From Cruorifilaria tuberocauda (lineage: Eukaryota > Nematoda > Chromadorea > Rhabditida > Onchocercidae), in NCBI GenBank assembly GCA_013365365.1, contig JABVXU010000006.1, forward strand, positions 434,001 to 498,000: DNA of 64,000 nucleotides, read 5' to 3'. Shown in pieces: positions 53,635-64,000 of this stretch (positions are counted from its first letter, which is position 1; each line of letters starts with the position of its first letter). The notes below the pieces were generated by a model that was given only the letters and a program-made list of their open reading frames with translations, ran no database searches and was not told the DNA's origin. The translations under genes were made by a program, and so were the position numbers.

Positions 53635-56600
53635 TGCTGACAATTAAAACAAAGGCATGTTACGGGAATAATTGTGTTGTGAGAATGACATTGTACGATC
53701 TAAGTGAAGTAACAGAGGGGGAGGGAACTGCTTTCATGCAAATAATCGTTTTATATTTCTTTTGAAATTCAAAATTCCTCAAAATAGCACTTCATTTCAA
53801 GTCGCTAATTTCAATTAAAATCCAATTCCTTTTCTACTGTTTTTTCTTTTTTTATTCACAATTAATTATTTGACTTCGAGGTTATAATTTCTGATCATCC
53901 ATTTTAATTTCCAAATGTATTTTAATTCAGCAGCAAAAATGACCTACCTAATCATACCTAACCAATCATTGGATAATCAAGAATTTAATATTGATTTTTG
54001 TCATTGAACCTATGTGAGAGATATCCAGCTAATGTAGGCTGATAACGGTAATATATTTTTGCATAAAAATTGATCTTGATAGATTTTTATGGAAAAGTTA
54101 AAATGATTTGCTGTGCAATTATTCATTTTGACTATTTATAAATGTGTCAAGTATTAGGTTCACTAACTTACAGTATGTCACACGCAGTGTCTAATTATCA
54201 TTAGCACATATGGGATCTTTAGCATGCAAGTTTATTTTTGGTTTACGTCTTGTTGGGATCATTTTTTTGTCCAATATGTCGCCAACCTCTGCTTCAGCTA
54301 TTATTAATCTGCACAATAAGATATGTAAGCGTGCTAATTATTTTAATTGTATTTATGTTTCATGCTTTTCAAATTATAACCGCGTTTCTACTACATCTAC
54401 TTTAGAAAACTTTGAAACTGTTGAATAAAAATTTTGCTTTATATACTTGCACATTTTCGCTTCTTTTCTGTGATTTATCTGTTTCTGCTTAAAAGAGAGC
54501 GAAATTATCCGTTTATCTTACGCTTGCAGTTAATTTGACAACCAGAAATTATTTCTATAATTTGATAAGTAAACTTTACAAAAATATTGTTGAACATTCC
54601 TTTGCTTGAGATCATGTAGTGTTCGAGCTTACAGCAAATATTTCTTTGTTTTCTCAGTCTTAATCATCATAATGCTTAAACTTTTAGCTTCATTCTAGTT
54701 AAAAGCAAAAAGAAACTCGGACAAAAACTGAAATAACAATAACTGGAATCATGGGAATAATAAATTCCAACTATCTCAATGCATCACTAATTAAATCTCA
54801 GAACGAATTGGTAAAAGAATTTAGAAGAGAAAAAGGAAAGGGAAAGAGAGTTAGTTAGAAAAGATTTGGTGAAGTGATTTGAATTAGGATTATTGTTATC
54901 CATCTTTAGTCATCTGCTTCATAATAAAATGGATTAGATTATCATCATTGTCTGTAGAGCTCAATCTGAAGATTGAACAACACAACTATTTTTAGCTTTT
55001 ATCATTGCAACAAATTTCTCTATTTTATCACTTTTATTATTGCTATTAGCTTTTTTTGCCTTGCTTTGTGGATAAAGTTCGTCAGTTATGAAATTCTTAT
55101 CGTTTGTTTCACATAAAAAAAGTTCAGCGCAAATGTATTTTTGCGAACGTTAATGTCCAACACCAAAACTTCCTGAGAATACTTTTAGAAACGATTTCAT
55201 TTCCATTATGCCCGTTGGGATTTCAATTCGATTAGCTGAAACTGGAAAAATGCTTTCTGAAGAAATTTGTTGATTGAATATACACGTGCTTTAATCAGGT
55301 CTAATTAGCTGAATTTTTTTGTACAAGAAAATTAGAAAGAAACGATGAGAAGGGATAAATTAGTTCTTGTTAAAGAAATGTCTTTGTTGGTAAATTCAAT
55401 TTTAAGATATTAGATAAATTGTTTCTAAATTGTTGTTGAAGAGAATTTTATTCCGTCATACTTTCAATTGAAATTTATTATTCCTATACTAGTAGTCATT
55501 TTTAAAAATGTAAATTTCTTAGATGAATGAAGTAAAAGTCAGCACTTGATTTTCAATTTTAAATATTGACATAATGAAATACTGATCAACTTATGTATAC
55601 CAGATCAGTTTTCTCAGCTCACATCCAATTGATCGTTAAAATAATTCTGAAATAAAGGAGCACAATTGTTAAAAAATAGATTTAGTTCTCAGTACAACGT
55701 TAAGAAACATGGCAAATAGATCAGGAAAAATCAAGACAAGGGATGATAGATGGCCTCCAACATATAGAAACGAAAGTGGTATTATTAGAAGTGCTATCAA
55801 GTAAAACTTGAATGATTAATTTAAATTTACAGTTTTTTTATCTTAAAGTTTTTGCAAATTGCCATTATAGTTTGCAAATTCTTTTTTTAATCGAAATTTG
55901 AAAAAAAATTGGACAAAAGTGGTTTGTGTTATTACTTACCTAATGATATATCGCAAAGAAGCTTAAAGCATCAAAAAAAATAGATCTAAGCTTATGCTCA
56001 TTTCTGCTTATTTGTTGTTTATCGAGAGAAATGTACGTAAATTCTTCAATCGTATTACAGCTAGCAATTTAAAAAAGAAATTAACCATATAATCAAGAAA
56101 TGGTCTGTTTTGATTTAAACTTTCTGATTTGGATCGCTTTGCAGTAGCAAAAGACACCGTTACATTTAAAATTCAGAAAAACTGAATCTCAATTGAATTT
56201 TCTTTCCGTTAAATCAAATGATAAATATCGATTCAGGACCGAACATTCTATACCAAAGTAATATATGAACTTAATTTGAGTCAGTTTTTCATCTGGCTCA
56301 AGAACTATCAGGGCATTCCTAAACGCTAAAAACTTTTGTAATTTTTTCGTTTCTTCATTTAATATCCGCAAACTCTCTTATCCTCAATTGCTTTATCATT
56401 AATAAAGGACATAATCCCAATTTATTTTTATTATTGAAAGAAATAGGTAGAGTGATTGAAAAACGAATTTCGGATAACTGAAAGAAATATCCATAATAAA
56501 TGCATGCAAAAAGAGTGAATGAATGGAAGAAAAAAGAAATGAAAAAGCTTCGAAAAGTTAGCGTTCTTGCAGTTTTCGTTAGTTTTTTCTGATGGAATCT

Positions 56601-57187
56601 GCCCAGTTGCATTCAGATAGAATGGAATAAATATTTATTCGAGCAATTTTACTGTTGTTATTTTTCATTGATTGTTGTCATTACTATCATTGTTGTTACT
56701 GTTATCACTTGATAATATTCGTTTCTTATATTATTGCTGTTACAATTTTTTTAAGTTCATAAGAGAAAATCTATTAATTTGATATGACAAAAAAGAGAGG
56801 AAAATTTATAAATGTTGATTTGAAATAATTTATTGATATCTAAATTTTGCAATGAATATTTTGATAGATTCCTCCAAAATAATGAGATAACGTGGAAATG
56901 TATGCTATGCGCTGACTAATTAATTCAAGAAAAAGGCGTGAAACGGTTAAAAGTTTAATTTCACAGAGAGTACAGAGAAATTGTGTTTAAAAAAATGAAA
57001 ATAATCGAAGTAATATTTAAGCAGAAAACAGAAAGCTGATTGAAATGACAATTTTCGCATAAAGCGAAAACAATTGAAATATTTGAATATCTTCTCTTCC
57101 TGTTTTTTAATCACATTTTTTCCTATTTCTTTCTTACCCTTGAAGCTTGCAAACTTTTTATTTCATAATAATTGATTGCTTTTGCAG
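53635..57187. other. AT-rich region upstream of the Prickle-like gene
   Basis: It contains AATAAA at 54424, a 72-codon ATG frame at 54210-54428 with a signal-peptide-like start, and an imperfect trinucleotide-like run at 56640-56750. No other feature was recognised. Confidence 0.5.
54210..54428 (+). other. Candidate small secreted peptide ORF
   Basis: ATG to TAA, 72 residues. The first 30 (CKFIFGLRLVGIIFL, then SNMSPTSASA) look like a signal peptide with an Ala-x-Ala end. The remainder has three cysteines and a Lys-Arg pair (KICKRANYFNCIYVSCFS). A GTAAGC donor-like site lies inside. Real or chance cannot be settled by eye. Confidence 0.22.
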
Positions 57188-57190
57188 GAT

Positions 57191-60100
57191 ATGTCATCGA
57201 AACACCGCAGCACAATACTGAAAGGCGACATTTGCGCTGAGGACGTCGATTTGGGAAGGCCTTGCCTATCGCTGAACTGCAAATGCAGTGGTTTCAAACC
57301 ACATCTTTGGAGGTCGGTTGTTCATTTCCAGAGTTCTTTTTCCGAATTATTAAAAACTGTCACAATTCGATTTTCAATTTTATTTTATGTTAGTTTCCTG
57401 ACTGATAGAATGTGTGCAGTCAAATTAGTAGCATTAAAATATACATTTAAACTCTTAATTTTAACTTATAATGTTACTTTCTAAATTGATTTTGGACCCT
57501 AATTAGTTGTTTCATCCTTAAATAAACCTTTTGACACTTAATTTATATTTTCATTAATTTTTTCCTTTTCTTTTAGCAATTGAAAATACATTCATATCTA
57601 ATAACTCTACTGAATCAAACACGGATATTTAGTCGCAAAAACACTTAATCAGTTTCGTTAAAATTATAATTATTTCATTGCTTTCATGTTTTTGTAATTA
57701 TGTAATTTTTCATTTAAATATAGCTTCAAAATCTTTTTCACATTTATAAAAATCGATATTTTGTTGCAAAATCTTTGTTCTATTTCTTATTTATTTTAAT
57801 TCTTATAAATGAAGTATCAGTAATAAAATCATCTGATATATCAGCGTAAATCAGCAAAATTTGTGGTTTGAAATTTCAAATCTAAGGTGGTAGTAGTAGC
57901 GGAAAGATTTAAATTCGTAAGCATCAAATCTAAATGGAAATTGAGAAATATGTTAAGACTACTAAGCTTTGGCCTAATCCAAGAAGAAATATTTAATTGT
58001 GCAAAATCAATGTCTTTCTTCATCTGTCATATTTGAAGGAATGCTAACAGCCAGCTAATCAGAGTTCTTTAAATGCTAGTCTTCGAGTCTTTCCTTTTCT
58101 CCTATTTCCAGCATCCCTTAGCGTATATGTATGTCGAAAATAAGAACAAAACACCGTAAGATAGAAAAATTAGCTTAATGAGCAAACAAATAAACTTTCT
58201 AAAGTTCTTCCATTAACCTGATTTCATGCTAACTGTCAATGTAATAACAATTCTTATTATTTAAATATTTTTCAAAAGTTCTCGGTAATGATTATTATAA
58301 TTCCTTTGTGTGCATCCTTAACACTTTTTAAATCTTAGCGTCCAAAAATTTAACGTTTTTTTAATTATAGAATTAGTTCCGACAGTTTCGCATTTTAAAT
58401 AGATTAAATAGAATTAAGATTAATTTAATTAAATCAATTTTAGCAAAAATAAATTTCATATAAATTTATTTATTTTTGCGTTTTAAAACGATGCTAGTTG
58501 CATGAATTACGAAAAAATCTAGTTCGTTAGAAATAATAAGAAATTCAGTGATCGATTACTCTGTCATTATTTTTTGAAAGTTGAAATCCTGAAATTGTGC
58601 ATAGTAATATTATTTTACTCGCTTCATCGCAAAATAATTTCATAATGAAGTTTACACATGAATATCTCATTAATATTTTAAATCTTGAAGGCTATTTTCA
58701 GAACGACTGAAAAATAGTGCTGGTAATTCATTTTTATTCTCCCAAATTCAAACAAAGCTTTTTTTTAATTTAGAATTTGAAGCTTTTTACGCATACCAAT
58801 ACAAATGACATATTAACCAGGAAGACAAAAAATATTTCAAATGGAAAAGTTGGCATATTTTTTCTGCTTGTTAATTTATTACATCGCGAAGGAATTATTT
58901 GATAAATGATTTGATAAATTTCTCAATGGTGTTCCGATTGTCAAAGGGATATGGTATTATTTTGACCTTTGCATATGTCACTTATCTCGTCTAATCGCTC
59001 GTTATATTATGGAAATTTTAGATGTTTTAATGTAAGGTAGATGGGCAGATTGATTATTACGGTGATTTTTAATTTACATTAAATGTCTTTTGATATTAAT
59101 TGCTGTCATTGAGTAAGTTCATGAATAAAAAAATTTCTTTTTGAGAAATGAGTAGACATTTGAAAGTCAAGTATGAATTCATACCGACTAATTTTTAACA
59201 TATTAAAAAAAGTTCTTATTTTCATTCATTAATTCGTTTCGCTCAAATAGAAAGTTTTTTGATATCATTTAAAAATCGAAAAAAGAAGACGATTTAAAAT
59301 ATCGAATGGAAAAGGAAAGACGAGAGAAGTTAATTCTGTTAGTATTGACATTAATTTGAATTTTCCAATTAAATTGAAATGAAGATTTTAAAAACTTTTT
59401 AATAATTTCTTTTCTGCCTGTCCTAAATAAAGTGATGATTCCTTCAGTAACTCAATATTGGAAATTGATTCAGTATTTTTAAATGATATCAAAAATAGAT
59501 AATTACTGTGAGAGAAAGACTAGATGATAGAAGCCTAGGAATTCGCGTACTTCTTGCCAGCCAAAGCAATGCTGCAATTGATTTAACACTTTATCGCACA
59601 CATATTTTATGGCTTTCCATCCTTCATCTTTAGGCTCTTTCTCCCTTCATCGCCTTAAAAACTACAATTTCACCCTACTGGTCACACTTATAAATTAGAA
59701 CATACTCGCACAAATAATGTAGAAAATAGATGCACAGATTTTAGAAGAGTATGGAAGAAGGAAAGCGAGTAGTACTCTCATATTTATAAGCATTCTAATC
59801 CTTCTTTTTCTGTGGGATCGCGATGAGACAGAAACTTTCAAGGAACAGTTTCAGTCTCAATCTATCCCATTAATCCCCAGCAATGTCTCCTCACATTTCC
59901 CAACTGCAACACTATTTCATTCATTTTTTCACGCTGATAACTGCTCTAACATTCTTCTGATAATTCTGATTTCTATCAAATTCTATATTGCATAGGCCGG
60001 TTTTTAAAAAATCAGCATTTACACTGTTATAAACACTTCGTATTATCATAGATATATTTCAACACTTTTTCCAAATGAACAAGCAATTGTACAAATGAAG

Positions 60101-63100
60101 CCTACAAACATATATAAATATTAAAGTTTGAGAAACTTGTAGCATTTTTGTTAAAGGCATTTTCTTGTAGTGCATATTGAAGGTGAAATGGTCAGAAGCC
60201 TAAAAGACAACGCTAACATCTGGCTCAATATGTTGCTTTGAAATGTTACAAGCAAATAACAAAATACAGCCATCACGGCACCCGAAACTCCAATCACTTA
60301 AAATTGCAATATTTCCTTCTATTCTGTCAAAAGATTGCTTCAATTCAAAAAACTCTTGCTAGCCAGATGTTCTATGCTTAATTTCTACTTTGTGCTTTTC
60401 CTCTACGCTATTATAACTTTTCCCATTGCCAGCCATACTTTCAGTATTCCACCTTTTACAAATTCATTCTCCTTCATATCTTGTTATCTATAATCAGTGT
60501 GCCCAACTTTACATCGATGTTTTCCGACATTGCTGTGTATGTTTTACTTCATTTCTTTTTTTATTCTTTTTCTTTATTATTCAATTTTTTATTCGATTCC
60601 TTTCTCAAAAAATTTATCATTAAAATTTCGAAATAAATGGTGCCTTTTTTGAAAATATCCCCTAGTTTTATCTCAAATATCATTATTGCTAGGACTCTGA
60701 TGATAACATTTTAATGTAATAGAGATGTATAATTTGAAACTATTTAGATATGCCATGACCAACTTTTAATTTTAGCTCCTATCATTGATTGAAAATTGAT
60801 ATTGGCCTTATTGGTGAATGATTGAAAAAGAGAATTTCTCATTTTGTTGGAGAGGTTAATTAATGCCTTCTGAAAACGTTAATGATATAACAAATTTGAT
60901 GAAAAATAATGGATTTTAATAGCACCGATAGTGGGAGGAATGAATGATTTTGATATTTATGACAAAACGGTGAAAGGAATGGAAAGGATTATCACTTCAA
61001 GCGTAATTGGTTTCCATCTGTGCTAATGATATGAAAAAATGGTTCGAAGTTTAGAGCTGCCGAGATGCTTCCTTCCCAACATTTGCCTTCATTTTATTTC
61101 ATACGCAATTTATTTGTTTTTTGTTTTGCTTCCGTCGAAATTTTGAAGAAAATTGGAATGTCTTTTTTCTTCAAAGAATGCTAAATTCTTCACATTCATT
61201 TAGTTTTGATGATTTTCAATAACTTTCTAAATTTTTAAATTTTCATTTTTACTCTTTTAATTGATGTTAAATTTGTTTTTTCTCTCAAAAAATGTCGTAA
61301 GATATCTATTTTGTGCAAATCACTTATGATAGATATAATTTTCTCTAATCTGCCTAATCTGCTTTAAGAGCCCAATGCAAAATCGTTAAATGATACTTTC
61401 ACTGTTATGGTTAAAAATTTCGCTATTCTATCATGATTTTTTTTCGTTCATATTTGCTAATTTTGTTAAGAATTGAAGAAGAAAATTCATGGCTATTTGT
61501 TTTGTGTAACTTTTTTTTTAATTGAAAACTAAGAGTTTAGGTCTGTAATAATCATCACTTTGAATTTTTAGTGAACTAATTTGACTTGGACTTTGACTTG
61601 GAAGTTTATATCCGTTCTGAAATGAATAAACTTACTTGGAATGGATATAATTTAAATTGCTTTTCATAATTATATCGTTATCTTCTTCCAAATTTTTTGA
61701 GCTAGAAAGTCAAGTTCAATGTTAATTTAAATGCTAGGTTGTTGCTTATGCTAAAGTATATGCACGAAGTTGGTATAGAGATCTTCAAGTTCGAATATTT
61801 TTTCAGAAATACGCTTCGCTTACGTATTCATTTATTATTTATCTTTCCACTTCATTTAATTAATTTTAACTGTTCAGAAATAATAAACAAGAAAGTATAA
61901 CTTTTGCGTGATAAAACTTTAACCAATATATTTGAAAAACTGAAATTTCCTAAAAATTATCCACTAAAAAATATTAGTTATGGATCATTTCTTGATTTTG
62001 AAATTTATGCATTTCATTGTTAAAATATGTCAAGTGATCCACTGACTAAATTGATCTTAAATTCAAAATATTATACTCATATTTATGAGTATAACATTTA
62101 GCGCTTATCAACGATCAGTTTCACAGTAAATGTATTTTGTTTCTCGTTATGATGATAGATATGGTTAAATGCTGTTTAGCTTATTCATAAGCAGATTATT
62201 TTGTCGTTCGTTAATTCCTTCGGAATTACAAAAATTGCTCGCATTTAGATCTTCCAATCTTTTTTTCTTGAAAATTTAGTTCTGAATAAAATTTTATAGC
62301 ACGGATAAGAGGAAAAGCTGTAGGATTCGTCCGAATTGAAAATTTCAAATTTTGCAAGACGAAGAATGTTATATAATTCTGTTGAGATAACCCTTGGAAT
62401 TCTGTAAAATTGACAAAAATAGTTTGCTGCCATTTTTCTTCTTTTTTGTGGTCTAGAAAAATTGAAGAATAATTGATTTTGACAAAGAAAGTGAAAAGAA
62501 CATATGAATTTATTAATTACCTCCTGAAATATCAATAATATCGCAAATATCTTTTCTTAAAAATCACTTCCTGAAAGTAGTAATAAATAAAATTAAAACC
62601 TTCCACTATTTGAGAAAGAAATCTATAGAAATATGAAATTTAAAGCTTTTTAATTGGAATGATTCTTGAATTAACTTTTCCAATCAATAATAATTTTCGA
62701 AGAATTTTAAGTTTCAGTTTTTTGATCCCTCATTTTTTTGCCCAAGTTATGATTGTATTTTTAAAATTGCTTTGAAATTTACTAAAAGTATCATTTTTGA
62801 ACAAGTAATTCTTTGACCTCTCTCAAAGATATGATACCTTAATTTTCCTCGAATCCTAAGCGTAAGTATTCATCTCGTGTTTTTCTATTTTAATAAAGTT
62901 AAGTAAAGGGATGAACATGATAATATCTGTTCCAGGAAAGTTTGCGTCCATTGCAAATGCGATCGCACGGATCACGAAGCAGCTTCACGTTACCGCAGTC
63001 TCACTGCTTCTAAACGTATCGGAATATCGCTACCATGTATGTTGTTTTTCGTACGGTTCAAGTGGAAATAATATTTCTTATTATGTTGCATTTCATTATG

Positions 63101-63933
63101 TTGGCAGAAGATTTTGCCATTATTTGATATTTATTTTGTCATTATGAAGTTCGGTGCTTTTGTCCAAAAAAGCAAAAGTGGAATTTTGTAGGACCAAAAA
63201 ATAACAAAGTTTTCTAATTTTTTTAAATCTTGACTGGAAATCCAAGGTAACTTATAATTAGTTCATTCATAAGTCAAAACGTATCAAAGTACTTAGTACA
63301 CGCATATATTTCAATGGTTGTTTACCATTAAGTTATCTCATTTTAATTTAAAACATATCGTTTAGAGCTTCACTTATGTTAAATGCTTGAGAAGTGAACG
63401 CTATTTAATTTATCATTCGGAACATTACTTTGATTTATTTGATAACCGTAATCCATCTATCGTTATCAGTTCATTCTATCTTATCACTTTGCATGCGTAT
63501 ATAACAAAGATCACTTATCTGAAATACTTTACCCAATCATTCTTCGCTTAAAAATATTTAGTGTTATTGATAATTTTTCAGCAAATATGTCATCAACCGC
63601 AGTGGCACGAACCACTAGTAGCACTAATACTCCCGGTTCTATAACTCATGGTTATTCATGGGTACCACCAGGACTTTCTCGTCTTAAGGTTCGTCCTTGA
63701 AATTTACTTTTATTCTTTGAAATTTCTAATTTATTCATGAAAATGTTAATTTTGGAAGTTATGTGGATTGCAAAAGTTGAATGGATGTTTTTAGTAGCAA
63801 TTATAACGAAATCTTTTATAATATTTTTTTGCTCTTTGAGGTGGAAGAATATATGGCACAATTGCCAAATCATGTCGTTCCGCGGGTCAATAGTAACGGT
63901 GAGAAGTTTCGTGAAAAGCAACTTATGTTACAG
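57191..63933 (+). CDS. Prickle/testin-type PET-LIM protein, 5' part (3' end outside window)
   Basis: Exons 57191-57312, 62936-63036, 63582-63688 and 63841-63933 join in phase (2, 1, 0) to give the first 141 residues. A Cys-rich head reads RPCLSLNCKCSGFKPHLWR and KVCVHCKCDRTDHEAASRY. The PET domain begins with YSWVPPGLSRLK and continues EEYMAQLPNHVVPRVNSNGE, then KFREKQLMLQ. These match the region before the LIM domains in Prickle3, Drosophila Prickle and testin; GYSWVPPGL and VNSNGEK look more Prickle-like. Prickle works with Van Gogh in planar polarity and neurite guidance; testin acts at actin junctions. The LIM domains must follow after 64000. The start ATG lies three bases behind TTTGCAG, which could be a spliced-leader site or a cis acceptor for upstream exons. 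Intron 1 is 5.6 kb. C. elegans candidates are PRKL-1 and TES-1. Confidence 0.85.
58443..58479. repeat. Near-perfect AT-rich inverted repeat
   Basis: GCAAAAATAAATTT at 58443-58456 pairs with the segment ending in TTTTTGC at 58479, leaving a short bulge from an extra ATTT. It lies in intron 1 of the Prickle-like gene. Confidence 0.65.
62071..62094. repeat. Perfect 10-bp inverted repeat with 4-base loop
   Basis: TTATACTCAT (62071-62080) and ATGAGTATAA (62085-62094) are exact reverse complements around ATTT. It lies in intron 1 of the Prickle-like gene. Confidence 0.85.
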
Positions 63934-64000
63934 GTAATCATATTTTCCTTCTATTGACAGTAATCAGCGTTCGATTACATACGTGAAACAATATATCCCA

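Overview
The window reads as a nuclear contig of a parasitic nematode, most likely a filarial/spirurid worm. The DNA is AT-rich, genes are split into many short exons with GT-AG introns, and several first exons sit just behind a pyrimidine-rich AG that could receive a spliced leader. The protein set includes an EAT-16-type RGS protein, a nematode-style nicotinic receptor subunit and GLD-4-, MCRS1-, SPOP/MEL-26- and Prickle-like proteins. Species assignment is inference; no similarity search was run. Exon coordinates were built by hand from splice sites, reading-frame phase and remembered family alignments.

Layout: (1) 98-2765, +, 3' part of SEC63, the ER translocon J-protein. (2) 5080-7301, -, MATH-BTB SPOP-like CUL3 adaptor. 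(3) 8659-12033, -, complete TENT4/GLD-4-type non-canonical poly(A) polymerase. (4) 13428-14318, +, small dithiol glutaredoxin. (5) 15027-15656, -, short single-pass membrane protein with one LDL-receptor class A module. (6) 16534-18986, +, five-exon 251-residue protein of unknown family. (7) 19584-23831, +, MCRS1-like FHA protein. (8) 24033-29131, -, R7-family RGS protein closest to EAT-16. (9) 32724-37150, -, non-alpha nicotinic receptor subunit in 12 exons. (10) 41575-42355, +, small putatively myristoylated protein. (11) 44679-53634, +, 216-residue orphan with a 7.7 kb first intron. (12) 57191 to beyond 63933, +, 5' part of a Prickle/testin-type PET-LIM protein. The left half is gene-dense; from 29 kb rightward the window is mostly long AT-rich introns and intergenic DNA.

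The genes do not form one pathway. Functional themes are ER import (SEC63), protein turnover (SPOP-like), mRNA tailing (GLD-4-like), redox (glutaredoxin), chromatin (MCRS1), and neuronal or muscle signalling (RGS, nicotinic subunit, Prickle). The most notable points are: a nicotinic subunit with Val instead of Leu at the TM2 9' gate and a broken vicinal-cysteine pair in loop C; a possible poison exon in the EAT-16-like gene; a G-quadruplex-type G run 63 bases before the MCRS1 start; three unrecognised multi-exon proteins; and several perfect short hairpins in the right half. No CRISPR array, intact transposon, rRNA, tRNA or bacterial insert was seen.
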